From NCBI GenBank assembly GCA_002358575.1, contig DEPD01000105.1, positions 1 through 24,282 on the forward strand: a stretch of 24,282 nucleotides of DNA, given 5' to 3'. Below, in pieces: positions 7,855 through 16,201 of the stretch. Every line of letters begins with the position of its first letter. The first letter of the stretch is position 1. Made by a program: the position numbers and the translations under genes. A model generated the notes under the pieces. That model saw nothing but the letters and a program-made list of their open reading frames with translations. It searched no databases and was not told the origin of the DNA. Source of the stretch: Lachnospiraceae bacterium UBA3401. Lineage in GTDB: Bacteria; Bacillota; Clostridia; Lachnospirales; Lachnospiraceae.

Positions 7855-7868
7855 TAATGAGGTAACCA
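7851..7868. promoter_or_regulatory. Operator-like dyad over the -10 and start site
   Basis: TGGTTAATGAGGTAACCA has perfect 6-nt arms TGGTTA (7851-7856) and TAACCA (7863-7868). It overlaps the -10 and the predicted start point, where a bound repressor would block transcription. No regulator gene is encoded next to it in the window. Confidence 0.45.
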
Positions 7869-7924
7869 ATAATTGCATTTGTTGGAAAGAATAACAAGTG
7901 CCATACAGGAAAGGAGGTAATACA

Positions 7925-8011
7925 ATGTCTAAACAATTTAGAAACGCAACAATGAATCAATCCATTATATTTTTTAATTGTAAAATTATCTCCGGGGTAT
8001 CTTGTATTTGA
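7925..8011 (+). CDS. 28-codon leader ORF upstream of ABC exporter
   Basis: AGGAAAGGAGG, a near-ideal ribosome binding site, precedes this ATG. The peptide has 28 residues (starts MSKQFRNATM, ends ISGVSCI) and stops at TGA 8009-8011. It resembles no protein I know. It lies between a strong promoter and a strong terminator, before the exporter genes. That arrangement is typical of regulatory leader peptides whose translation controls termination. The last codons include GGGGTATCTT (7994-8003), which can pair with the left arm of the terminator. It might instead encode a small functional peptide. Confidence 0.5.
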   Translation: MSKQFRNATMNQSIIFFNCKIISGVSCI

Positions 8012-8044
8012 TAAAAAACGCAATACAATCATCAGTGTTGTTAT

Positions 8045-8082
8045 AAAAAGACCTCATGGTAATTTTGCCATGGGGTCTTTTT
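8045..8082 (+). terminator. Strong intrinsic terminator, probable attenuator
   Basis: AAAAAGACCTCATGG (8045-8059) pairs with CCATGGGGTCTTTTT (8068-8082) over 15 positions with one G-U pair, leaving an 8-nt loop and ending in T5. It ends the leader transcript 64 nt before the exporter start. No convincing new promoter lies between it and that start, so readthrough would be needed for exporter expression. Confidence 0.8.
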
Positions 8083-8146
8083 GTACCTTTTTATCAATAC
8101 ACGTACACTGGAATTGCCTTACAATGCAAGGAGGGAACAATCTTTT

Positions 8147-9886
8147 ATGCAAACAAGAAAGAAACTATCCACTTACATCTGGGAGTATAAATGGTATTAC
8201 TTTTTTGCCATCTTATCGCTGCTCGCCAGTGTCTCTCTTGATATGCTTGCACCAATGCTCACAATGCATATCATTGATGATGTAATATTGGGCGGCAATC
8301 TGTCCATATTGCCCTATTTACTTGGAGGAATTCTAATTGTTGGTATCGGGCGCTGCATCTTTCAATATACAAAAGAATATCTCTTTGACAAAGTAGGTTC
8401 ATCGATTAGTTCCGATATGCGCAAAAATCTATTTGACCATATTCAGAGCCTGAGCAGCAGTTTTTTTGACAAGACAAATACTGGAGAGCTTATGGCGCGC
8501 GTAAAGGACGATATTGACAGAATATGGAATACTTTGTCCTATGTGAGTATGTTAATTATAGAAGTCATTTTTCACACCTGTGTCGTACTATTCTGCATGT
8601 ATCGACTCCAGGCGTCACTCGCAGTCATACCAACAATTGCCATGATTTTATCTGCCTTTATCGCAATCAGCATGGAGCATCATCTAGGTTCCATTTATGA
8701 GGACATTAGTGAGGAAAATGCAGTCCTCAACACAGTGGCGGAAGAAAATCTTGCTGGGGTGCGCACAGTAAAAGCTTTTGCGCGGGAAAAATTTGAAATC
8801 CAAAAATTCCTGTCACACAATCAGCGCTATTATGAATTAAATATGAAACAGTCAAAAGTGTTCGTGCGCTACTATCCGTATTTGCAGATTATTACAAAAC
8901 TGCTGCCAATGATTATCCTTCTGCTTGGCGGACGCCTTGTAATTCAAGAAACCATAACGCTCGGTGTACTCGGCGCATTTCTTGAGTATTCCAATAATAT
9001 TGTATGGCCTATGGAAATGCTTGGCTGGCTGTCCAACGATTTTTCGGCAGGTATTGCGTCCAACAAAAAGCTCACTAAAATATATGAGCAAAAACCTGTC
9101 ATTAAAGAAACTGAAAATCCCATAAATTTAGACTATGTACAAGGTAAGATTACTTTTTCACACGTTTCGTTCCACAAGGAAGATAAACATGAAATCTTGC
9201 ACGACATCACATTCCAGGCAGAGGCAGGTTCTACAATCGGCATTATGGGCGCTACCGGCGCTGGCAAGACGTCCGTAATCCAACTACTGCAAAGACAGTA
9301 TGACGCCACTGACGGTTGTATCTGCCTTGACGGCGTTGATATTAGATCGTTGTCCTTAAAACAGCTTCGGAGCAGCATTTCTGTTGTTATGCAGGACGTG
9401 TTTCTTTTCTCTGACACCATCAATGAGAATGTAAAGCTTGGAAAAAAGGAATATATTGATGAAGCGATTGTGCGAAAAGCTTCCATGGATGCACAGGCAA
9501 GCAGCTTTATTGAAAAGATGCCCGACGAATATGAAACGATTATTGGCGAGCGCGGCGTTGGACTTTCTGGTGGGCAGAAACAACGCATTAGTATTGCAAG
9601 AGCTTTTGCAAAACACACACCCATTTTAATTATGGACGACTCCACGTCTGCATTGGATATGGAAACAGAACACGAAATTCAAAAAACACTAAATGCGCTG
9701 CCCAATACCACAAAGTTGATCATTGCACACCGCATTAGTGCTGTGCGCCACGCAGACGAAATCCTTGTACTTGAAAACGGCTCCATTGCAGAGCGCGGAA
9801 CACATGATGAGCTTCTCGCCAAAAAAGGCTTATACTATACCACTTATGTATCACAATATGGAGAACCTATACATTCTGCATCATAG
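8147..9886 (+). CDS. ABC exporter subunit with degenerate Walker B (half-transporter 1)
   Basis: This is a type IV (B-family) half-transporter. A six-helix membrane domain (about residues 15-300) is fused to an ATPase domain (about 330-579). Motifs are Walker A GATGAGKTS (368-376), signature LSGGQ (473-477), Walker B ILIMDD (493-498) and H-loop His528. The residue after the Walker B aspartate is Asp498 instead of the catalytic Glu, as in the non-catalytic member of heterodimeric exporters. The start is the ATG preceded by AAGGAGGG. A longer in-frame reading from TTG at 8081 would begin inside the terminator stem and lacks a binding site. Its partner follows 90 nt later. The substrate is unknown; heterodimers of this type often export drugs or peptides. 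Confidence 0.93.
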   Translation: MQTRKKLSTYIWEYKWYYFFAILSLLASVSLDMLAPMLTMHIIDDVILGGNLSILPYLLGGILIVGIGRCIFQYTKEYLFDKVGSSISSDMRKNLFDHIQSLSSSFFDKTNTGELMARVKDDIDRIWNTLSYVSMLIIEVIFHTCVVLFCMYRLQASLAVIPTIAMILSAFIAISMEHHLGSIYEDISEENAVLNTVAEENLAGVRTVKAFAREKFEIQKFLSHNQRYYELNMKQSKVFVRYYPYLQIITKLLPMIILLLGGRLVIQETITLGVLGAFLEYSNNIVWPMEMLGWLSNDFSAGIASNKKLTKIYEQKPVIKETENPINLDYVQGKITFSHVSFHKEDKHEILHDITFQAEAGSTIGIMGATGAGKTSVIQLLQRQYDATDGCICLDGVDIRSLSLKQLRSSISVVMQDVFLFSDTINENVKLGKKEYIDEAIVRKASMDAQASSFIEKMPDEYETIIGERGVGLSGGQKQRISIARAFAKHTPILIMDDSTSALDMETEHEIQKTLNALPNTTKLIIAHRISAVRHADEILVLENGSIAERGTHDELLAKKGLYYTTYVSQYGEPIHSAS

Positions 9887-9976
9887 TGGTTACTTAATTT
9901 TTGTAGACGTGTTTAGCTCGCACGTCGCAGTAAGAATATTAATCGCATTCTTGAATTTAGAAAGGAGTGATTCTTT

Positions 9977-11755
9977 ATGGCAGTAAATTCCTATAAGGAA
10001 GATGAAAACCTAAACGAAATGGGCAAGCTTAAAACATTGGGCAGACTTTTTTCCTATCTGCTCTCACACAAAGCCTCCATCTTTGTAGTGTTGCTAATTA
10101 TGGCATATTGTGTGTGCGTGAGCCTAATAAACCCACTCATTATAGAATCCGCAATTGACAATCATATTTCGACCGGCGATTATGCTGGTCTGTATCGCCT
10201 TGCCGCAATAGCACTCGTATTAAATGCAATTCTTATTATTTTAGTAAAAGCGCGTATGTACATTATGGCAAAAGTATGCAACAAAGTGCTGGTCACAATC
10301 CGCCAGCAACTATACACGCATATACAGACGCTTGATTTTAAATTTTTTGACAGCAGACCAACCGGAAAGATACTTGCACGCATTATCGGTGATATCAACT
10401 CCCTAAAAGATGTGCTTTCCAACAGCGTCACAACCCTAATACCAGATTTTATCACAATCTGCGCCGTTGTCGGAATTATGTTTGTCCGAAATGCAAAGCT
10501 TGCAACTGCTGCGCTCATCAGCATTCCTTTCATGGTGATGGGTATCATGTTTATACAAATGCGCTCGCACAAATGCTGGCAGATTTTTCGTAAAAAGTCC
10601 TCAAATCTCAATGCCTTTGTGCACGAAGATTTGTCTGGGATTCGTATTATCCAAAGCTTTACCGCGGAAAATGAGACCAAAAGGACATTTCGCACGCTTG
10701 TAGATGAGCATCAACATTCCTTTATGGACGCGGTGCTCTACGCGGACGCTTTTGGTTCAATTATAGACTTCTGCTGGGGACTTGGCAATGTATCTCTGTG
10801 GTTTACGGGTATTATGATTCTCGGTGTCGATAAAGTATCCATCGGTACACTTATCGCATTTGGAACTTACATTTCCATGTTCTGGCAGCCAATTATGAAT
10901 TTAAGTAACTTTTATAATCAGCTTATTACAAACATTTCAAGTGCAGAACGAATTTTTGAGATACTTGACACAAATGCAGAGATTGTGGACGCAAAAGACG
11001 TAATGCAAATGCCTGAAATTGATGGCACTGTGGATTTTGAACATGTCAGTTTCTCCTATGATGAAGGAACAAATGTTTTGAACAATGTCAGTTTCCATAT
11101 AAAACCTGGTGAGACAATTGCTCTTGTAGGTCCTACAGGTGCCGGAAAAACAACCATTGTAAACTTAATCAGCCGTTTTTATGATATTCAAAAAGGAACC
11201 ATAAAAATTGACGGACACGATATTAAAAGTGTTAGCATTGAAAGTCTACGGCAACAGATGGGGATTATGACACAAGATAATTTCCTGTTCACAGGTACAA
11301 TCCGTGAAAATATTGCCTATGGAAAACTAGATGCCACCGACGAGGAAATTATTGCCGCTGCAAAAGCAGTACATGCACATGAGTTTATCACAAAGCTGCC
11401 CGACGGATACGACACCAAACTTGAAGAACGCGGCGGCGGACTTTCCGTCGGACAAAAACAGCTTCTTGCTTTTGCTAGAACGATGGTTAGTATGCCAAAA
11501 ATTTTGATTTTGGACGAAGCGACATCAAGCATCGACACCAAGACAGAACTGTTAGTTCAGGAAGGAATTGAAGCACTCCTCAAAGGACGCACTTCCTTTG
11601 TCATTGCACATCGTCTCTCTACAATCCAAAAAGCGGATCGCATCTTTGTCATTGACAATGGAGGTATTGTGGAGGAAGGCAATGCAATAGAATTAATGGC
11701 AAAGCAAGGGGCTTATTACAGACTTTACACAGCACAGCTTCAGGACGTTGTATAA
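9977..11755 (+). CDS. ABC exporter subunit with catalytic Walker B and variant signature (half-transporter 2)
   Basis: The second B-family half-transporter has 592 residues: membrane domain at about 25-325 and ATPase domain at about 350-592. Walker A is GPTGAGKTT (385-393), Walker B is ILILDE with the catalytic Glu514, and the H-loop is His545. The signature reads LSVGQ (489-493) in place of LSGGQ. Together with the Asp in subunit 1, this gives one intact ATP site (this Walker A/B with the partner LSGGQ) and one degenerate site, the pattern of heterodimeric exporters such as BmrCD and TM287/288. AAAGGAG precedes the ATG. The 90-nt gap after subunit 1 holds a small hairpin, GACGTG facing CACGTC (9905-9925), without a U-tract, so cotranscription is likely. 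Confidence 0.93.
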   Translation: MAVNSYKEDENLNEMGKLKTLGRLFSYLLSHKASIFVVLLIMAYCVCVSLINPLIIESAIDNHISTGDYAGLYRLAAIALVLNAILIILVKARMYIMAKVCNKVLVTIRQQLYTHIQTLDFKFFDSRPTGKILARIIGDINSLKDVLSNSVTTLIPDFITICAVVGIMFVRNAKLATAALISIPFMVMGIMFIQMRSHKCWQIFRKKSSNLNAFVHEDLSGIRIIQSFTAENETKRTFRTLVDEHQHSFMDAVLYADAFGSIIDFCWGLGNVSLWFTGIMILGVDKVSIGTLIAFGTYISMFWQPIMNLSNFYNQLITNISSAERIFEILDTNAEIVDAKDVMQMPEIDGTVDFEHVSFSYDEGTNVLNNVSFHIKPGETIALVGPTGAGKTTIVNLISRFYDIQKGTIKIDGHDIKSVSIESLRQQMGIMTQDNFLFTGTIRENIAYGKLDATDEEIIAAAKAVHAHEFITKLPDGYDTKLEERGGGLSVGQKQLLAFARTMVSMPKILILDEATSSIDTKTELLVQEGIEALLKGRTSFVIAHRLSTIQKADRIFVIDNGGIVEEGNAIELMAKQGAYYRLYTAQLQDVV

Positions 11756-11775
11756 ATTCTAAACAAATTTTAATG

Positions 11776-13050
11776 TCAACCAACTCCTAACTGCGTCATT
11801 CCTCCCACTAGAATCAACCTGTTATCAGCATAAATGTCGGGAAACTGACTCATGCTGAGAGGATTCGTGCCGCGCCCTGCTTCAATTGTATAGCCAGGGC
11901 GATTGTACGCCTCAATAAACCAGTCCTTGTAGCCTGCATATCCTGACGCGTAGGGTGTCTCCTCCACTTGATAACCGCTTACTTTGCCAAAATATTCCGC
12001 AATGCGCCTTGATCGCTCTGGTTCATAGTCAAGATACTTCCAGTAGATGACTTCCCCCTGTGTGTGATATGCCAGTATCAATCGAAAATCATGAGCGGTC
12101 GTAAAGTGATACATATTGATACTCTCCACTGCAGACAGCGGCGCCTCCCCGACAAAATCTCTTGGCGCCGGTGATGTATAGCCTTGTGCAAACTTAATCT
12201 CCTTTGCATTTTCCCAACCTGCCGGAAACTGTAAGTTCAAATCCACACCATTAATATTTGCCTTCCAACCATCAGGATATGGAATTGATGGATAATCCGA
12301 AGAGATTGCCATAGTCTGTTCAACATACTCTTCATTCCGAATCATTCCGTTGACAAGATCAGCGCCGTCTGGATTGACCATCGGAATTAAAAATAAACTA
12401 TAATTATTAAATAGTGCTTGTGTGTCCTCTCCATAAAGGTCCTCTCCCTCCGCATATGCCTTTGCGTACGCCTCCGCAAACTTTAATAAAATTGGGGTTG
12501 TTATCCACTCATTTGCATGGAAACAGGCATTGTAACAGACTTGTGTTGGCCCTTCGCCAAACTGTAAATAACACACTTCCCTGCCCATAACACTCTTTCC
12601 AATGCACCCTGATATCAAAAATGGATAGCGAATCTTTAATCCCTCTAATATCAAATCAGTCAAACTTGATGTGTACGGCACACTCTCATCCACAAGCGCA
12701 AAAGAAAAAGGAACGTAAATCCGCGTTCCTATCTGTAACTTCAAGGCGTCAAGTGACGGGTTTGCCGTCAATATAGCTGACACTTGTGTATCGTATGCAT
12801 CGGCTATCCCCCACACTGTCTCTCCCGCTGTAATCACATGGGTTGTATAACCACTGAGATACGGCGTTAACTTTGCCCATACTGCTCTGTCCACATAGCA
12901 ACCAACACCCTCCCCCATAAATTCTTTCAGCGCAATACAAGTCTCCTTGTCAAATTGGCCATTAATTTCATTTAGATATCCTGCTCTTTTTAGTGCCAAC
13001 TGTAAATATTGCACTGCAACGCCAACATCGCCAATGTAAATATTTCTCAT
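11776..13050 (-). CDS. M14 metallocarboxypeptidase-like peptidoglycan peptidase with PG-binding and LysM domains
   Basis: The domains in order are a peptidoglycan-binding domain type 1 (about residues 5-63), a LysM domain (about 71-114, HVITAGETVWGIADAY to GTRIYVPF), and an M14 zinc peptidase domain to the end. Zinc ligands read as His178 and Glu181 (FHANEW) and His329 (YHTQGE), with Glu390 (TIEAGRG) as general base. This matches gamma-D-glutamyl-L-diamino acid endopeptidases that cut peptide stems of peptidoglycan. No signal peptide is visible, so it may act inside the cell on muropeptides or in a spore compartment (inference). The start is uncertain: TTG at 13059 is also in frame, and neither start has a strong binding site. 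It converges on the ABC exporter with only 20 nt between stops and no clear terminator. Confidence 0.87.
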   Translation of the reverse strand: MRNIYIGDVGVAVQYLQLALKRAGYLNEINGQFDKETCIALKEFMGEGVGCYVDRAVWAKLTPYLSGYTTHVITAGETVWGIADAYDTQVSAILTANPSLDALKLQIGTRIYVPFSFALVDESVPYTSSLTDLILEGLKIRYPFLISGCIGKSVMGREVCYLQFGEGPTQVCYNACFHANEWITTPILLKFAEAYAKAYAEGEDLYGEDTQALFNNYSLFLIPMVNPDGADLVNGMIRNEEYVEQTMAISSDYPSIPYPDGWKANINGVDLNLQFPAGWENAKEIKFAQGYTSPAPRDFVGEAPLSAVESINMYHFTTAHDFRLILAYHTQGEVIYWKYLDYEPERSRRIAEYFGKVSGYQVEETPYASGYAGYKDWFIEAYNRPGYTIEAGRGTNPLSMSQFPDIYADNRLILVGGMTQLGVG

Positions 13051-13079
13051 AAATCTCAATTTCCATCAAATCTTATATT

Positions 13080-13107
13080 TCTATAATCTATGCGGAAAAT
13101 GTGTAAA
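13080..13107 (-). promoter_or_regulatory. Possible promoter for the M14 peptidase gene
   Basis: On the minus strand TTTACA (13102-13107), a 16-nt spacer and TATAGA (13080-13085) lie about 30 nt before the start. The -10 is weak, so the gene may instead be read through from metF, whose stop is 90 nt upstream. Confidence 0.35.
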
Positions 13108-13140
13108 TCATACATCTAAGGATCTGTGTTACTGTTATTC

Positions 13141-14004
13141 TTAAATGATTTTACACAAACTCTCTTGAATCCCCTTTACAACCTCCGGCTTATTCATAGA
13201 ATACACATGGATATGCTTAATTCCATTGGCAATCAAGTCAATAATCTGATCTGTAGCATAGATAATACCAGCCTGCTGCATTGCCTCTGGATTCTTGCCA
13301 AAGCAGTCCACGATACTCCGAAAGCGCATTGGCACATTACAACCAGACAGTTTCATTGCACTCTGCAACTGCGACGGTCTAGTGATTGGCATAATGCCTG
13401 GTATGATTGGAACCTCAATTCCTGCCTCTCGCACACGACAAAGAAAATTATAGAAAATATTATTGTCAAAAAACATCTGCGTCGTCAGATATGCACAGCC
13501 AGCATCTACTTTTTTCTTTAAATTCAAGATATCCTCCTGCGTGTTTTCCGACTCAACATGCCCCTCAGGATAGCACGCCCCGCCAATACACATACCACCA
13601 AATGCCTGTATATCCTCGACCAGCTCCGACGCATAATGATAATCTATAAACGGTTCGTTCACAAAATCTTTCGGTCTGTCACCGCGCAGCGCAAGCACAT
13701 TCTCAATACCCGCAGCTTTCATTTCCAAGAGTGCCTGCTGGATTCCTCCTTTTGTCGCGCCGACACAAGTGAGATGCGCAATTGTTGTGACCCCATACTC
13801 ATCCTGTATTCCCTTTGCCAGTTTTAGTGTGTTTCCACCTGTGCTTCCGCCTGCACCATAAGTCACGCTCATATAGCTTGGCTTTAATTTCGCAACTCCA
13901 TATGCTGCCTCCTTTACAGATTCATAATTTGCTGTCACTTTCGGCGGAAAAACCTCAAAGGACAATGTTACATCATTTTTTAACAATATTGTATCTAATT
14001 TCAT
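13141..14004 (-). CDS. metF: Methylenetetrahydrofolate reductase
   Basis: MetF reduces 5,10-methylene-THF to 5-methyl-THF with FAD, supplying the methyl group for methionine synthesis. The 287-residue TIM-barrel length is typical. Family motifs are FEVFPPK (16-22, with the catalytic-type Glu17), TYGAGGS (48-54), HLTC (77-80), LRGD (106-109), and GIMPITRPSQL with MFFDN further on. It has no C-terminal regulatory domain, as usual in bacteria. Its ATG overlaps the stop of the siroheme synthase gene (ATGA), so translation is coupled. It is the last of four closely packed genes that appear to start at 17998. No methionine synthase or folate gene is visible nearby. Confidence 0.95.
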   Translation of the reverse strand: MKLDTILLKNDVTLSFEVFPPKVTANYESVKEAAYGVAKLKPSYMSVTYGAGGSTGGNTLKLAKGIQDEYGVTTIAHLTCVGATKGGIQQALLEMKAAGIENVLALRGDRPKDFVNEPFIDYHYASELVEDIQAFGGMCIGGACYPEGHVESENTQEDILNLKKKVDAGCAYLTTQMFFDNNIFYNFLCRVREAGIEVPIIPGIMPITRPSQLQSAMKLSGCNVPMRFRSIVDCFGKNPEAMQQAGIIYATDQIIDLIANGIKHIHVYSMNKPEVVKGIQESLCKII

Positions 14005-15371
14005 TCTTTCTCCTCCATATCCACAACTGCTCCAATGACCACCACAACTGGCATTGCTATCATTGATTTTACTATCTTCTGTGCAATATTAGCAAGCGTT
14101 CCTCGCACCATCTCCACCGACGCATCAAAATTACCATGTATCACCGCTGTCGGTGTTGAAGAATCCTTTCCCGCGCAAATCAATCCTTCTGCAATCTGTT
14201 GAAGCTGCCCAAATCCCATTAAGAAAACCAGTGTTCCCTCTAATCGGGCAAGTGCCATAAAATCAATCTTTTGATCGTTATTTGCATCTTGTCCTGCCAT
14301 ATGTCCTGTAATCACATGAAAACTTCTGCTAACTCTTCTGTGTGTCACCGGAATCCCTGCAAAAGCTGGAATCGCAATACAGGAAGTAATGCCAGGAACA
14401 TACTCTGCATAGATACCTGCTTTTTGAAGCGCAAGCATCTCTTCCATACCTCTGCCAAACACAAACGGGTCCCCACCTTTTAGGCGAACCACCAAACCGC
14501 GCTCGCTTGCCTTTTGTATCAAAAGTGCATTAATCTGATCTTGTGGCATGTTATGCCTGCCGCTGCGCTTCCCTACATAAATCTTTTCACATCGCTCAGA
14601 AGCATGTTCCAAAAGTCTCTGGTCAATCAAATCGTCATACACAAGAACCTGCGCCTGTCGTATCGCACGCAACCCACGTACCGTAATCAAATCTGAACTG
14701 CCACAACCTGCGCCAACCAATAGCACTCGCGCTGCGCCTATCTCCTCACAATCTATATAAGATTCAAGCCTATGCATTGTCTCCTGTTCATTAAATACTG
14801 CATTGCTATCCATGCAAACTTTCGCCATATCTTTTAGAAAGAATGCCCTCTTGCTATCGTCCTTAATATACGTCTTTGCCAGTGGTCGCAAATTCCCCAG
14901 ATAAGTAAGAATCGCATCTATATCAGCAGGTATCATTGACGCAATTCTGCTTCTCAATTCCGCAGCCACATCAGGGCTTGTTCCCTCCGTCGAAATACCA
15001 ATGCTGAGATTTCCCGCTTTCACAAGCGATGGAAACAGAAAGCTACATTCCTTCTTATTGTCCACCACATTGACAAAAATACCACGCTCCTTGCAAAGTC
15101 TACCAATCTCTGCATTTACATTTGCTTGATCTGACGCAGCAATAACAAAATATATCCCTGTCAAGTCCGATTTTTCAAACGGCCTCTTTATAACACAAAT
15201 ATCATTTTCCAGTGTTATCTGTTCCATCGCAACTGATATCTCGGGCGCCACTACTGTTAAAATCGGTCCGTAAGGCAGCAGTTTTTGTATCTTATGCAAT
15301 GCAATTTTCCCGCCTCCCACAATCAGCCCTTTTTGCCCGCCAATATCCACAAAAAAAGGAAAGTATGCCAT
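14001..15371 (-). CDS. cysG: Siroheme synthase: precorrin-2 dehydrogenase/ferrochelatase fused to uroporphyrinogen-III C-methyltransferase
   Basis: This 456-residue fusion has the same order and length as CysG. The N-terminal half has the NAD site LIVGGGKIALHK (about 16-27), NVVDN with Asp104 at the position of the CysG catalytic Asp, and STEGTSPDVA. The C-terminal half is a SAM-dependent uroporphyrinogen-III methyltransferase with VGAGCGSSDLITVRGL (about 219-234), LVYDDL, RLKGGDPFVFGRG (about 296-308) and VPGITSCIA. It converts uroporphyrinogen III to precorrin-2, then sirohydrochlorin and siroheme; precorrin-2 also feeds cobalamin synthesis. The usual PGDP of the SAM loop is changed to CGSS. 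The start is ATG 15371 with GAGGG before it; an in-frame GTG at 15386 is less likely. It is coupled to metF by ATGA. Confidence 0.93.
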   Translation of the reverse strand: MAYFPFFVDIGGQKGLIVGGGKIALHKIQKLLPYGPILTVVAPEISVAMEQITLENDICVIKRPFEKSDLTGIYFVIAASDQANVNAEIGRLCKERGIFVNVVDNKKECSFLFPSLVKAGNLSIGISTEGTSPDVAAELRSRIASMIPADIDAILTYLGNLRPLAKTYIKDDSKRAFFLKDMAKVCMDSNAVFNEQETMHRLESYIDCEEIGAARVLLVGAGCGSSDLITVRGLRAIRQAQVLVYDDLIDQRLLEHASERCEKIYVGKRSGRHNMPQDQINALLIQKASERGLVVRLKGGDPFVFGRGMEEMLALQKAGIYAEYVPGITSCIAIPAFAGIPVTHRRVSRSFHVITGHMAGQDANNDQKIDFMALARLEGTLVFLMGFGQLQQIAEGLICAGKDSSTPTAVIHGNFDASVEMVRGTLANIAQKIVKSMIAMPVVVVIGAVVDMEEKE

Positions 15372-15422
15372 AGTCAACCCTCGCACTAATTCGCTTTCTT
15401 AAATTGTAACAGTTACACTACG

Positions 15423-16172
15423 CTAAAAAATCCCCAGCCAATGTACTAATTCCAAAATCGCATAAATTACAGGCTGATGGACCATGTATATCCCAAAAGA
15501 ATGTTTTCCTATCCACTCCACTGGATGCAAGGCACTTTTTTCTAAGAACTGCATTCCCTTTGTCTTAGAAACAAAACGATATGAAAAATATCCCGCCAAA
15601 AATAGAAATGCCCACGGAAATAGTGAAAAATAATCCGTCGAATAAAAATCACTCTGCGTAAAACCAAGATATGTCATAAACAGGTTACAGTATAATGCTG
15701 TTGGAAGCTGTATTATATTCCACTGTTCAAAACCAAACCAGCCCTCATTTATATTTCGCGTCAGGAAAAACAACAGAAAACTCACCATCACTCCCAATGC
15801 TGCCGATAGCCTTCGCAGCCACTGATCAAAGATTTGCATTAGCAGCATACAAGACCCAATCAGCGTGAGCACGCCAAAAACCACCCTGTTCTGTGGCATC
15901 ACAGCCACTGTCACAAGCGTGATGATTACACCTCCTAAAAATACAATAATTCCTCGTTTGCAAGTGCGACTGCCCAGCGACCAGCAAAAACCAGACAAAA
16001 AGATAAAAGTCCAGCAAATTCCCTGCTGCCATATGTACGCGCCTTTTTCTTTATACCAATTCCAATCAAGTTCATATAGATAGACCAAATCCCAGATTGT
16101 ATGATATGCAACCATATGGAGCAGCGCCATGCCGCGAATACCGTCTAGCTTCTCATATCGCATTTTGTTCAT
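15423..16172 (-). CDS. DUF1624 / HGSNAT-like multi-pass membrane protein
   Basis: This 249-residue integral membrane protein has about seven hydrophobic spans. The N-terminal signature YEKLDGIRGMALLHMVAYH (about 6-24) and the C-terminal WIGKHSFGIYMVHQP belong to the DUF1624/heparan-alpha-glucosaminide N-acetyltransferase catalytic family, relatives of membrane acyltransferases. The His in VAYH and the His in MVHQP are candidates for catalytic roles (family-based inference). The substrate is unknown. AGGAGG precedes the ATG. The gene starts 29 nt after the Na/Pi transporter stop and ends about 50 nt before cysG, so it sits in the middle of the probable operon. Confidence 0.83.
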   Translation of the reverse strand: MNKMRYEKLDGIRGMALLHMVAYHTIWDLVYLYELDWNWYKEKGAYIWQQGICWTFIFLSGFCWSLGSRTCKRGIIVFLGGVIITLVTVAVMPQNRVVFGVLTLIGSCMLLMQIFDQWLRRLSAALGVMVSFLLFFLTRNINEGWFGFEQWNIIQLPTALYCNLFMTYLGFTQSDFYSTDYFSLFPWAFLFLAGYFSYRFVSKTKGMQFLEKSALHPVEWIGKHSFGIYMVHQPVIYAILELVHWLGIF

Positions 16173-16201
16173 ATAGTACCTGTTCCTCCTCGGACAGTTC
16201 C

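Noticed and set aside
8081..8146. Longer N-terminus for ABC subunit 1 starting at TTG 8081
   Set aside because: The start would lie in the terminator stem and lacks a binding site; the ATG at 8147 follows AAGGAGGG and begins like related half-transporters.
8083..8146. A second promoter directly before ABC subunit 1 (TACAAT at 8120-8125)
   Set aside because: No reasonable -35 lies 16-18 nt upstream, so it is not counted as a promoter.
9905..9925. Hairpin GACGTG/CACGTC between the ABC genes as a terminator
   Set aside because: It has no T-tract after the stem and the two subunits need each other, so it is more likely a small stabilising or incidental hairpin.
11756..11775. Terminator between the convergent ABC exporter and M14 peptidase genes
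   Set aside because: The 20-nt gap shows no stem-loop; termination must occur within the opposing genes or elsewhere.
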